Assembly: GCF_003182095.1 (NCBI RefSeq) | Contig: NZ_QGTJ01000004.1 | Location: 1 to 64,000 of the forward strand | Direction: 5' to 3' | Length of the DNA stretch: 64,000 bases | From: Plasticicumulans acidivorans | Lineage (GTDB): Bacteria > Pseudomonadota > Gammaproteobacteria > Competibacterales > Competibacteraceae | Part shown: piece by piece, positions 47,418-56,147 of the stretch | Position numbering within the stretch: the first letter of the stretch is position 1 | Layout of the letters: each line of letters begins with the position of its first letter | The notes under the pieces: generated by a model | What the model saw: the letters and a program-made list of their open reading frames with translations, nothing else | Told to the model about the DNA's origin: nothing | The model's database searches: none | Position numbers and translations under genes: made by a program

Positions 47418-47930
47418 TCAGCGTCCCTGTTCGAAGTAGAGGACCTTGACGGCATCGGTCACTTCGCTGCGCCGGGCATAGCCGATGGCGCCGGGCGTGT
47501 GGGCGACGGCGTCCAGCAGTGCCCCTTCCGTCGGCATGACGTTGGGCGAGGCGGCGAGGCCGGTGAAGATGACGCGATCCCAGGCGGCGCGCAGATTGGC
47601 ACCGTAGATGCCGAGGACTTCGCGGCAGAAACGCTCGTGAATCGGGTCGCTGTCGGACAGCGTGAACACCTTGACCGGCGTGCCGTTCGGCCAGTTGCGC
47701 AGGCGTAACGCGAAGATCGAACGCAGGCTGTTGCTCGACAGCCGGTCGAGCGACAGGTCGCGGCGGGTGACGATGACGATCGGATCGGCGTCCTGCGGAT
47801 CGTCGGCGGCCACCGGCACCCCCAGCTGGCAGCACAGCAGCAGCAGGGCCAGCAGGGCGCGCGGCAGCCATGCAGTTCGTCTGCGGGCGAGGGTGGGCTT
47901 CTCGGCTGAGGAGTCCCGACGGACATCCAT
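47418..47930 (-). CDS. PstS-like periplasmic phosphate-binding-domain protein
   Basis: 170-aa exported protein. After a hydrophobic signal (LPRALLALLLLCCQLGVPVAADD) comes a truncated periplasmic-binding-protein domain (DPIVIVTRRDLSLDRLSSNSLRSIFALRLRNWPNGTPV, in part; GALLDAVAHTPGAIGYARRSEV). This pattern (IF-R-W-NG-PV ... GAIGY) is known from PstS-like partners of porins in proteobacteria, shorter than a transporter PBP. AAGGAG is 12 nt upstream of the ATG. The function is unknown; oligomeric phosphate or other anion capture at the porin is a guess. Confidence 0.8.
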   Translation of the reverse strand: MDVRRDSSAEKPTLARRRTAWLPRALLALLLLCCQLGVPVAADDPQDADPIVIVTRRDLSLDRLSSNSLRSIFALRLRNWPNGTPVKVFTLSDSDPIHERFCREVLGIYGANLRAAWDRVIFTGLAASPNVMPTEGALLDAVAHTPGAIGYARRSEVTDAVKVLYFEQGR

Positions 47931-48287
47931 CTGTTCTCTGGCTCCTTGGCGTGATGCGGGAATGACCCGCTGACCTGTCTGCGTCGGGCGTTGCCACTAG
48001 GGAACTTCTGCGCATTCTTGCACGGCGCCAGCGCGGCGTCAGGCCAATTGACGCGAGCGGCAACCGGGCTTTGCAAGGACTTACCTGCCTGCGTCATCTG
48101 TGTGCCTCACCGGGACTGTCGTAGTCGGGATGACGCATTCGTGCAAGTCGCTGTCGCTGGCGGGCCAAGGGCGGCGGCGGGGCGGGGCATAGACTCCGGC
48201 CATCAGCACACCGGCCGGAACCGCCCGGCGGATGCCGAGCACCGATCCGTACCGCCACCGTGCCGCCACACAGGAAGCGAACGAGCC
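47931..48287. other. Promoter region of the dgc operon (no gene)
   Basis: 357 bp between the divergent PstS-like gene and the dipeptidase gene. It includes a dyad GCGTCA-N7-TGACGC (around 48035-48053) and the words CTGTCGCTGGCGG and GTGCAAGTCG near 48140. It should carry the promoter of the dimethylglycine operon. No RNA gene or terminator was recognised. Confidence 0.5.
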
Positions 48288-49268
48288 ATGACTCCCCAGG
48301 AACTGCATCAGGATGCCATCGTCATCGATGGCCTGATCATCGCCAACTGGTCCCGCGCGATCTTCGAGGATATGCGCAAGGGCGGGCTGACCGCCGCCAA
48401 CTGCACCTGCAGCGTGTGGGAAAACGCCCGCGGCACGCTGGACAACATCGCCCGGTGGAAGCAGTTCTTCCGCGACAACGCCGACCTGATCACGCCGGTG
48501 CACACCACCGCCGACATCCTGCGCGCCAAGCAGGAAGGCCGCACCGGCATCATCCTCGGCTGGCAGAACCTCTCCGGCATCGAAGACCAGATCCCGTTCC
48601 TCAAGGTGTTCAAGGATCTCGGCGTCGGCGTCATGCAGATGGCCTACAACACGCAGAACCTGGTCGGCACCGGCTGCTACGAATCGAAGGACGGCGGCCT
48701 GTCGGACTTCGGCCGTGAAGTCGTCGCCGAGATGAACGCCGTCGGCATCCTCTGCGATCTGTCGCACGTCGGCTCGAAGACCTCCGAGGATGTCATCCTC
48801 GAATCGAAAAAGCCGGTCGCCTACACCCACTGCCTGCCCTCGGGCCTGAAGGAGCATCCGCGCAACAAGTCCGACGCGGAACTGCGCTTCATCGCCGAGC
48901 GCGGCGGCTTCATCGGCGTGACCATGTTCACCCCGTTTCTGGCCAAGGGCATCGAGTCGACCGTCGACGACTACGTCGAGGCGATGGACTACATCATCAA
49001 CATCGCCGGCGAGGACAGCGTCGGCGTCGGTACCGACTTCACGCAAGGCTACGACCAGCCGTTCTTCGAGTGGCTGACCCACGACAAGGGTTATCTGCGC
49101 CGGCTGACCCGCTTCGGCAAGATCAAGAACCCGACGGGCTTCGAGACCATCGGCGAGTTCCCGAGCCTGACCGCGGCGATGCTGCGTGCCGGCTGGTCCG
49201 AGACCAAAGTGCGCAAGGTCATCGGCGGCAACTGGATGCGCGTGCTCAAAGACGTGTGGGGGGCCTGA
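48288..49268 (+). CDS. Membrane-dipeptidase-family metallohydrolase of the dgc operon
   Basis: 326-aa amidohydrolase-fold dipeptidase (renal dipeptidase-like). It has an IVIDGLIIANW N-terminus where typical enzymes have HxD, a central LCDLSHVGSKTSEDVI, a carboxylate/His set in AYTHCLPSGLKEHPRNKSD and GVGTDFTQGYDQPFFEW. In Pseudomonas a similar gene (PA5396-like) begins the dgcAB operon with unknown role. It is followed 2 bp later by the next gene, so one operon runs from here to 55.9 kb. The missing typical N-terminal HxD makes activity uncertain. Confidence 0.85.
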   Translation: MTPQELHQDAIVIDGLIIANWSRAIFEDMRKGGLTAANCTCSVWENARGTLDNIARWKQFFRDNADLITPVHTTADILRAKQEGRTGIILGWQNLSGIEDQIPFLKVFKDLGVGVMQMAYNTQNLVGTGCYESKDGGLSDFGREVVAEMNAVGILCDLSHVGSKTSEDVILESKKPVAYTHCLPSGLKEHPRNKSDAELRFIAERGGFIGVTMFTPFLAKGIESTVDDYVEAMDYIINIAGEDSVGVGTDFTQGYDQPFFEWLTHDKGYLRRLTRFGKIKNPTGFETIGEFPSLTAAMLRAGWSETKVRKVIGGNWMRVLKDVWGA

Positions 49269-49270
49269 TC

Positions 49271-49792
49271 ATGGGACAGCCGCAGATTCCGCTCGAAGTC
49301 GACGACGTCACCGGCTGGTGGAAGGCCGATGCGCTGCCGATGATCCTGGTGCCGCAGCACTTCTTCGTGAACAACCACAAGGCGATCGAGGCCGCGCTCG
49401 GCGTCGCCGAATACCGCAAGCTGCTCGATGCCGCCGGCCACAAGTCGGCCTACTACTGGTGCCAGCAGGAGGCCGCGCACTACGGCTTCACGCCGCTGCA
49501 GACCTTCGAGCACTACCTGCGCCGGCTGTCACAGCGCGGCTGGGGCATGTTCTCGATCGAATCCTTCGACCCGGAAAGCGGCCACGCCCGCATCCGCCTC
49601 GACCATTCCTCCTTCGTCAACCAGTACAAGCAGGCCGATCACAAGGTCGACTACATGTTCAGCGGCTGGTGGGAAGGCGCGGTCGAGTACGTCGGCGACG
49701 CGCTCGGCAGGCACTACAAGGTGCACGCCGAAGAAATCCAGTGCGCCGCCGAGGGCGCCGAGTACTGCCTGTTCGAAGTCAAGCCGGTCTGA
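49271..49792 (+). CDS. DUF5943/4-vinyl-reductase-type protein of the dgc operon
   Basis: 173-aa protein: NNHKAIEAALGVAEYRKLLDAAGHKSAYYWCQQEA (in part), HYLRRLSQRGWGMFSIESFD, VNQYKQADHKVDYMFSGWWEGAVEY and CAAEGAEYCLFEVKPV. It is recognised as the PA5397-like partner of dgcA, related to V4R-like small-molecule-binding domains with a paired C-terminal cysteine. The gap of 2 bp to the dipeptidase gene and 120 bp to dgcA marks it as operonic. Its biochemical function is unknown; an accessory or sensor role in dimethylglycine oxidation is inference. Confidence 0.8.
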   Translation: MGQPQIPLEVDDVTGWWKADALPMILVPQHFFVNNHKAIEAALGVAEYRKLLDAAGHKSAYYWCQQEAAHYGFTPLQTFEHYLRRLSQRGWGMFSIESFDPESGHARIRLDHSSFVNQYKQADHKVDYMFSGWWEGAVEYVGDALGRHYKVHAEEIQCAAEGAEYCLFEVKPV

Positions 49793-49912
49793 GCACCGGC
49801 TGACGTTCCAGCCAATCGGGTGTTGAAGCGGCGGCCGCCGGCCGCCGCACGGGGAGCGTGCGCCCGTCGTTCGCCACGGCCCCGCATCCTTCGTTGCCAG
49901 AGAGAGACCGCC

Positions 49913-51961
49913 ATGGGCCAGTTCGACAAGCTTCTGGAGCCGCTGCGGATCAAGCACGTCACGATCCGCAACCGCATCATCAGCACCCCGCATGCCGAGG
50001 TCTACGCCGAAGACGGCGTGCCCGGCGACCGCTACATCCGCTACCACGCCGAAAAGGCCCGGGGCGGCATCGGCATGACCATGTTCGGCGGCTCCAGCTC
50101 GGTGGCCACCGACAGTCCGGCGCAGTGGTGGAAGTCGCTCGACTTCAGCAACGACAAGATCATCGTGCCGCTGCAGAAGCTCTCGGACGCGGTGCACGGC
50201 CACGGCGCGGCGCTGATGGCGCAGATCACCCATATGGGCCGGCGCAACCGCTGGGACGGCGGCAACTGGCCGCACCTGGTGTCGCCCTCGGGTCTGCGCG
50301 AGCCGGTGCACCACGCCACCGCCAAGACCATCGAGCTCGAAGACATCCAGCGCATCATCAAGGCCTTCGGCCAGGCGGCGCGGCGGGCGAAGGAAGGCGG
50401 CCTCGACGGCATCGAGCTGTCGGCCGACCACCAGCAGCTGATCGACCAGTTCTGGTCGCCGCGCACCAACAAGCGCACCGACGGCTACGGCGGCAGCTTC
50501 GACAACCGCATGCGCTTCGGCCTGGAAGTGATCGAGGAAGTGCGCCGCTGCGCCGGTGACGACTTCCTGCTGTGCCTGCGCATGTGCGCCGATGAATTCC
50601 ACCCGGACGGCATCGACCACGAGGAGGCCATCCGCATCGCCCGCTTCTACACCGAGACGGGCCTGATCGACCTGCTCAGCGTCACCGGCTCCGGCGCCGA
50701 CACCCATGCCACGCTCGCCAACTGCATGCCGAACATGGCCTACCCGCCGGAGCCGTTCCTGCATCTGGCTTCCGGCATCAAGGCCGAGGTGAAGATCCCG
50801 CTGATCCACGCCCAGGGCATCCGCGATCCGCTGCAGGCCGCGCGCATCCTCGACGAAGGCCACGTCGATCTGGTCGGCATCACCCGCGGCCACATCGCCG
50901 ATCCGCACTTCGTCAACAAGATGCGCGAAGGCCGCCTCGACGAGATCAAGCAGTGCGTCGGCGCCAACTACTGCATCGACCGCCAGTACCAGGGCCTCGA
51001 CGTGCTCTGCGCGCAGAACGCCGCCACCAGCCGCGAGGCGGTGATGCCGCACCAGTTCAGCAAGGCCGAGGTCAAAAAGCGCATCGTCGTCGTCGGCGGC
51101 GGCCCGGCCGGTCTTGAGGCCGCCCGCGTCTGCGCCGAGCGCGGCCACACGGTGACGCTGTTCGAGAAGGAGCCGGAGATCGGCGGCCAGGTGCGCTGGG
51201 CGGCGAAGGCGCCGGCGCGCGACCAGATCGGCGGCATCGTGCGCTGGTTCGGGCTGGAGCTGAAGCGGCTGAAGGTCGACCTGCGCCTGAACACCGCCGC
51301 CGATGCGGCGATGATCCGCGCCGAGCAGCCCGATATCGTCATCATGGCCACCGGCGGCGTGCCGTTCATCGATCAGTTCCCCGGCTGGGGCGCGGCCGAA
51401 GGGCTGTGCGTGTCGACCCACGACATCCTCTCCGGGCGCGTCGAGCCGAAGGCCAACGTGCTGGTGTTCGACGTCACCAGCCTGTTCGCCGGCGCCACCA
51501 CGGCGGACTTCATCGCCAACCGCGGTGCGCTGGTGGAGATCGTCACCCCCGACCTGCACGTCGCCGAAGGCATGGGCGGCACCACCGTGCCGGTCTACAA
51601 CAAGCGTCTGGCGGAGAAGGACGTCATCTGCACGCCCAACACCTTCCTGCACGAGGTCTACCGCGAGGGCGACAAGCTGATCGCCGTGCTCGAAAACGAG
51701 TACACCGGCCGCCAGGAAGAGCGCGTCGTCGATCAGGTGGTGGTCGAGAACGGCATCCGCCCGGCCGAGGCGCTGTACTTCGAGCTCAAGGCCGAGAGCC
51801 GCAACCACGGCCAGACCGACCTCGACACGCTGTTCGCCTACCAGCCGCAGCCGGAGATTTCCGGCGAGGGCTTCCTGATGTACCGCGTCGGCGACTGCAT
51901 CTCGCCGCGCGACATCCACGGCGCGATCTACGACTCGCTGCGTCTGTGCAAGGACTTCTGA
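49913..51961 (+). CDS. dgcA: Dimethylglycine catabolism dehydrogenase A (FMN/FeS/FAD)
   Basis: 682-aa Old-Yellow-Enzyme-type flavoprotein demethylating dimethylglycine. The N-terminal TIM barrel (1-~370) has LRIKHVTIRNRIISTPH, HGAALMAQITHMGRRN, GLDGIELSADHQQLIDQFWSPRTNKRTDGYGG and DLVGITRGHIADPHFVNK. Cysteines for a 4Fe-4S cluster follow (CVGANYCIDRQYQGLDVLCAQN). A C-terminal FAD/NAD domain starts at about 385 (IVVVGGGPAGLEAARVC). Start MGQFDKLLEPL has AGAGAGA upstream. It acts with DgcB and the ETF pair. Confidence 0.93.
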   Translation: MGQFDKLLEPLRIKHVTIRNRIISTPHAEVYAEDGVPGDRYIRYHAEKARGGIGMTMFGGSSSVATDSPAQWWKSLDFSNDKIIVPLQKLSDAVHGHGAALMAQITHMGRRNRWDGGNWPHLVSPSGLREPVHHATAKTIELEDIQRIIKAFGQAARRAKEGGLDGIELSADHQQLIDQFWSPRTNKRTDGYGGSFDNRMRFGLEVIEEVRRCAGDDFLLCLRMCADEFHPDGIDHEEAIRIARFYTETGLIDLLSVTGSGADTHATLANCMPNMAYPPEPFLHLASGIKAEVKIPLIHAQGIRDPLQAARILDEGHVDLVGITRGHIADPHFVNKMREGRLDEIKQCVGANYCIDRQYQGLDVLCAQNAATSREAVMPHQFSKAEVKKRIVVVGGGPAGLEAARVCAERGHTVTLFEKEPEIGGQVRWAAKAPARDQIGGIVRWFGLELKRLKVDLRLNTAADAAMIRAEQPDIVIMATGGVPFIDQFPGWGAAEGLCVSTHDILSGRVEPKANVLVFDVTSLFAGATTADFIANRGALVEIVTPDLHVAEGMGGTTVPVYNKRLAEKDVICTPNTFLHEVYREGDKLIAVLENEYTGRQEERVVDQVVVENGIRPAEALYFELKAESRNHGQTDLDTLFAYQPQPEISGEGFLMYRVGDCISPRDIHGAIYDSLRLCKDF

Positions 51962-52044
51962 GCGCCGCCCGACGCGCCTGACGCCCCGCCCCGTGCGGGG
52001 CGGCCGGCGCGCGCGCCGCGCCCCAACCCCATGGGGTACTGCCG

Positions 52045-53991
52045 ATGAATGCCCTGATTCCCGGTCTGCTGGTGCTGGCCAGCCTGCTCGCGCTGGCCGC
52101 GCTCGCCGTGGCCCGCGCCGCCCGCTGGCGCGCCGGCCGCGCGGCGGCGGTCGACGCCGTCGCCGGCCTGCTGGCGATGCCGGGCCGTTACCTGCATGAC
52201 GTGCACGACGCCGTGCTGCGCGACCCGGTCGGCCGCGCCAAGGCCGGCGACACCGGCCGCGCCGCCGCCCGCATGCACATGCTCACCGCCGGCGGCTTCA
52301 TCGCCGCCACCGCCCTGATTCTCGCCGTGCACCTGTTCGCGCTCGGCGGTGTCGTCCTCGCCTGGCTGCTGCTGGCGTTTCTGGCGCTGATGAGCGCCGG
52401 TCTGCTGCGCCTGTACGCACGACGCAAGCCCGAGGTCTCGCCGCGGCTGTCGCGCGGCGGCTTCGACCGCCTGCCGTATGCCTTCACCGCCTTCATCGTG
52501 TTCTTTGCCATCGCCACGCTGCCGGCGGCGGGGCTGATCGCGCCGTTTTCCTGGGCCTCGCTCGGCGGCCTGGCGCTGCTCGCGCTCGGCGCCTGGGCCT
52601 GCATCGAGCTGTACGTCGGCATGGGCTACGGCCCGCTCAAGCACGCGCTCAACGGCGTGCTGCACCTGGCGTTTCACCCGCGCCCGGCGCGCTTTGGCGC
52701 GACCACGCCGGATTCGGCATTGCAGCCGCTGCCGGCGACGGCCGAGCGCCTCGGCGTCGAGCAGCCGCGCGACTTCGCCTGGAACCGTCTGCTCGCCTTC
52801 GACGCCTGCGTGCAGTGCGGCCGCTGCGAGGCGGCCTGCCCGGCCTTCGCCGCCGGCCTGCCGCTGAACCCGAAGAAGCTGATCCAGGATCTGGTCGCCG
52901 CCAGCGGCACGCACGGTTCCGACCTCGGCTACAGCGGCAGCCCGTACCCGCAGCGCCCGGTCGGCAGCGCCCACGGCGCCATCGACAAGCCGATCATCGG
53001 CAGCGGCGCGATGATCCACCCGGACACGCTGTGGGCCTGTACCACCTGCCGTGCCTGCGTCTACGAATGCCCGATGATGATCGAGCACGTCGATGCCGTC
53101 GTCGACCTGCGCCGCTTCCAGACGCTGGAACTCGGCGCCACGCCGAACAAGGCGCCGGCGGTGCTCGAAGAGCTCAAGGCCACCGATACCGTCTGCGGCC
53201 GGCCGACCAGCGCTCGCCTGGACTGGGCGGCGGACCTGCGCCTGCCGCTGCTGGCCGAGGTCGAGCACACCGAGGCGCTGCTGTGGATCGGCGAGGGCGG
53301 CTTCGACATGCGCAATCAGCGCACGCTGCGCGCGCTGGTCAAGCTGTTGCGCGAAGCCGGCATCGAACCCGCCGTGCTCGGCGCCGAGGAGCTCGACTGC
53401 GGCGACGTCGCCCGTCGCCTCGGTGACGAGAAAACCTTCGAGGCGCTCGCCCGCCGCAACATCGCCACGCTCAACGGCTACGCCGGGCGCTTCGCGCGCA
53501 TCGTCACCGCCGATCCGCATGTGCTGCAGGTGCTCGGCAGGGAATACCCGGCCCTCGGCGGCTACTACAGCGTGGTCCATCACTCGACGCTGCTCGCTGA
53601 GCTGATCGAGGCCGGCCGCCTCAAGCCCGCCGCCGATGACAGCGGTCGCCGCGTGACCTTCCACGATCCCTGCTACCTCGGCCGCTACAACGGCGAGGTC
53701 TCGGCGCCGCGGCGCGTGCTCAAGGGCATCGGCATCAAGGTCGTGGAGATGAACCGCTCCGGCATGCGCTCCTCCTGCTGCGGCTGGGGTGGCGGCTCGA
53801 CCTTCACCGACGTGCCCGGCAAGCGCCGCATCCCCGACGTGCGCATGGACCACGTGCGCGAAACCGGCGCCGAGCTGGTCGCCGTCGCCTGCCCGAACTG
53901 TGCGGTGATGCTCGAAGGCGTGGTGCAGCCGCGCGCCGATGTCGCCGATCTCGCCGAACTGCTGCTGGCTGCCGTGGAGGCCGGGAAATGA
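52045..53991 (+). CDS. dgcB: Dimethylglycine catabolism protein B, membrane iron-sulfur subunit
   Basis: 648-aa electron-transfer subunit. The N-terminal half is membrane-embedded (DUF3483) with several hydrophobic segments (LIPGLLVLASLLALAALAVARA, in part; AFTAFIVFFAIATLP). Two 4Fe-4S motifs follow, CVQCGRCEAACPAF and CTTCRACVYECPMM, and then cysteine-rich domain motifs HDPCYLGRYN and SSCCGWGGGSTF. It passes electrons from DgcA/ETF towards quinone. It overlaps the ETF-alpha gene by ATGA and sits 83 bp after dgcA. Confidence 0.92.
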   Translation: MNALIPGLLVLASLLALAALAVARAARWRAGRAAAVDAVAGLLAMPGRYLHDVHDAVLRDPVGRAKAGDTGRAAARMHMLTAGGFIAATALILAVHLFALGGVVLAWLLLAFLALMSAGLLRLYARRKPEVSPRLSRGGFDRLPYAFTAFIVFFAIATLPAAGLIAPFSWASLGGLALLALGAWACIELYVGMGYGPLKHALNGVLHLAFHPRPARFGATTPDSALQPLPATAERLGVEQPRDFAWNRLLAFDACVQCGRCEAACPAFAAGLPLNPKKLIQDLVAASGTHGSDLGYSGSPYPQRPVGSAHGAIDKPIIGSGAMIHPDTLWACTTCRACVYECPMMIEHVDAVVDLRRFQTLELGATPNKAPAVLEELKATDTVCGRPTSARLDWAADLRLPLLAEVEHTEALLWIGEGGFDMRNQRTLRALVKLLREAGIEPAVLGAEELDCGDVARRLGDEKTFEALARRNIATLNGYAGRFARIVTADPHVLQVLGREYPALGGYYSVVHHSTLLAELIEAGRLKPAADDSGRRVTFHDPCYLGRYNGEVSAPRRVLKGIGIKVVEMNRSGMRSSCCGWGGGSTFTDVPGKRRIPDVRMDHVRETGAELVAVACPNCAVMLEGVVQPRADVADLAELLLAAVEAGK

Positions 53992-55214
53992 GCACGACAC
54001 CGCGTCTGCGCAACATGCGCCGCCCGCGCCTCGAAGGCAGCGGCCGCGTGCGCCGCGACCCGCGCGCCGAGCGCCTGTACTGCGGCGAGCCGGCCGGCGA
54101 AACCCTCTCCGCGCGCGGCCTGCCGCGCCGTGATCCGCGCGCCTGGTACGCCGCCGGGCCGCAGGCCAACGGCCGGGTGCGCATCGACCGCAGCCAGCGC
54201 CCGGGCAGCGCCAGCGTCGCCGCCAGTGCGCCGCTGCGCGCCGCCGAGCCGGCACTGAAGACCGTGGTCATCGCCGAGCCGGCGTTCTGGGTGCTGGCGG
54301 TGCCGGACCTCGATGACGGCCGCCTGTCGGCACACGACCGCGACGTGTTCGGCGGGGCGCGGCTGCTGGCGGCCGACGGCGGCGCCGTGGTCGCCGTCTG
54401 CTTCGGCCCGGCCGAAGGGCTCGACCTCGCCGGCGCCGACCGGGTGCTGCAGTTCGACGCCGCGGTGTTCGCCGGCTACGCGCCGGAAGCCCGTGCCGCC
54501 GCCGTCGCCGCGGTCATCGCCACGCTCGATCCGCGCCACGTGCTGCTGCCGGATACGCCGATCGGCGGTGGCGATCTCGGCCGCCGGCTGGCGGCACAGC
54601 TCGGCGAGACTGCCGCGGTGCGCGTGCAGAAGCTCAGCGCCGGCGAGGCCATCGCCCGCGGCAACGGCGGCCGCAGCGACTACCACATGGCGCCGCCGCG
54701 CCTGCTGCTGCTGGCGCCGGAAGCCGCCGATCCGCTCGGCGGCGTGCGTCACGAGGCGCTGGCGCTGCCGGTGCCGGAGCTCGACACGCCGACGCGGCTG
54801 CTCGATCGCGGCCTGCTGGCGATCGATCCCAACAGCGTGCCGCTGGCCGAGGCCGATTTCATCTGCTCCGCCGGCAACGGCGTGCACGACTGGAGCGCCT
54901 TCCATGCCGTCGCCGCTGCGCTCGGCGCCACCGAGGGCGGCTCGCGCATGGTCTGCGACGCCGGCCTGCTGCCGCGTCACCGTCAGGTCGGCGCCTCCGG
55001 CACGCTGGTCGATCCGCGCTGCTATCTGGCCTTCGGCATCGCCGGTGCGCCGCAGCATCTGCAGGGCATCACCCGCTGCGAGCGAGTCATCGCCGTCAAC
55101 ACCGATCTGCACGCCGAGATGGTCAAGCGCGCCGATCTGGCCATCGTGCAGGACGCGCAGCGGGTGATGCCGGCGCTGACCCGGCTCATCGAGGAGAAGC
55201 GTCATGGCGCTTGA
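53988..55214 (+). CDS. Electron transfer flavoprotein alpha-type subunit of the dgc system
   Basis: 408-aa ETF-alpha. An Arg-rich N-terminal extension of about 90 residues (RLRNMRRPRLEGSGRVRRD, DPRAERLYCGEPAGE) precedes the ETF domain. The C-terminal FAD-binding part has QVGASGTLVDPRCYLAFGIAGAPQHLQGI (in part) and VIAVNTDLHAEMVKRADL, typical of ETF-alpha. Such extensions are known in dgc-linked ETF-alpha. It starts inside the dgcB stop and overlaps ETF-beta by 11 bp. It receives electrons from DgcA or DgcB. Confidence 0.9.
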   Translation: MSTTPRLRNMRRPRLEGSGRVRRDPRAERLYCGEPAGETLSARGLPRRDPRAWYAAGPQANGRVRIDRSQRPGSASVAASAPLRAAEPALKTVVIAEPAFWVLAVPDLDDGRLSAHDRDVFGGARLLAADGGAVVAVCFGPAEGLDLAGADRVLQFDAAVFAGYAPEARAAAVAAVIATLDPRHVLLPDTPIGGGDLGRRLAAQLGETAAVRVQKLSAGEAIARGNGGRSDYHMAPPRLLLLAPEAADPLGGVRHEALALPVPELDTPTRLLDRGLLAIDPNSVPLAEADFICSAGNGVHDWSAFHAVAAALGATEGGSRMVCDAGLLPRHRQVGASGTLVDPRCYLAFGIAGAPQHLQGITRCERVIAVNTDLHAEMVKRADLAIVQDAQRVMPALTRLIEEKRHGA

Positions 55215-55971
55215 TATCGCCGTTCTGGTCTCGGTCGGCCGTCATCCGGCCTCGGCGCGCAACCGCCGCGCGGTGCTCGATGCACGTGCGCTGGAGCTCG
55301 CGCTGAACGTGCCGGGCGCCAACATCCATCTGATCCACGCCGGCGACGCCGACGAGCCGGCGCTGCGCGAATACCTCGGCATGGGCGTCGAGCGGCTGAG
55401 CGTGCTCGGTGTGCCGGCGCACGCCGATGTGCTGCCGGTGCTGGTCGCGCACCTCAAGGCGCTGCGCCCGGCGCTGGTGCTGTGCGGTGCGGCGGCGGAG
55501 CAGGGCGCCGGCAGCGGCGAACTGCCCTACCGTCTGGCCGCGGCGCTGGGCATGCCGATCGTGCCCGCGGTCGCCGGCTTCGAGCTGCACGGTGGTCGTG
55601 CCCAGCTGGCGCAGGCGCTGCCGCGCGGCCGCCGGCGCGGTGTCGAAGCGGCGCTGCCGGTGCTGCTCAGCGTCGACCGCGCCGCCCCGGAGCCGCGGCA
55701 GAGCGCCTACGCCCGTGCCCAGCGCGGCCAGATCGAGCGCATCGCGGTGCCCGCCGCGCCGCTGTGGCAGCCGCCCGGCGAGGAGCAGCCGGCGCGCAAG
55801 CGCCCGAAGCGCCTGAAGCTGATCAGCGGCAGCGGTGCCGAGCGCATGCGCGCCGCGCAGGGCGCGGCCGCCAGCGCCGGCAAGGGCCAGCTGCTGGTGC
55901 AGCCGGAACCGGCCGCCGCCGCGCAGGCGATCTACGACTACCTGCTCAGCGAGGGCATCTTGCGCGGCTGA
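55204..55971 (+). CDS. Electron transfer flavoprotein beta-type subunit of the dgc system
   Basis: 255-aa ETF-beta. It contains MALDIAVLVSVGRHPASARNRRAVLDARALELAL (in part), GAGSGELPYRLAAALGMPIVPAV and an adenine-nucleotide-binding LVLCGAAAEQGAGSG segment. A basic C-terminus (RKRPKRLKLISG) follows. It overlaps ETF-alpha by 11 bp; with DgcA-DgcB it forms the dimethylglycine electron chain. It ends the operon; no clear intrinsic terminator was seen in the 176-bp gap before the next gene. Confidence 0.9.
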   Translation: MALDIAVLVSVGRHPASARNRRAVLDARALELALNVPGANIHLIHAGDADEPALREYLGMGVERLSVLGVPAHADVLPVLVAHLKALRPALVLCGAAAEQGAGSGELPYRLAAALGMPIVPAVAGFELHGGRAQLAQALPRGRRRGVEAALPVLLSVDRAAPEPRQSAYARAQRGQIERIAVPAAPLWQPPGEEQPARKRPKRLKLISGSGAERMRAAQGAAASAGKGQLLVQPEPAAAAQAIYDYLLSEGILRG

Positions 55972-56147
55972 GCGGGCTGCTCGCGAAGCGCCTGAGAATC
56001 GCTTGATAACTGTTTGATATAAAAGTTATTTGTGTTGCGATCGCGGGCTGCTGGTCTAATCTTGAGATAGCGCGCCGGGTGCCTGTGGCGCGCCGCTCGA
56101 TGTTCAGGATCGGCATCGTGGATCATCTGCCCGGGAGGGAGATCGCC

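Noticed and set aside
48147..48160. CTGTCGCTGGCGG shared by 38296 and 48147 as a GbdR site
   Set aside because: A 13-mer is expected to recur by chance many times in 64 kb of high-GC DNA, and no known consensus was recalled to support it.
52045..52120. Alternative start of dgcB in the upstream frame
   Set aside because: The upstream frame is Arg-rich without ribosome binding site; MNALIPGLLVLASLL is the normal DgcB start.
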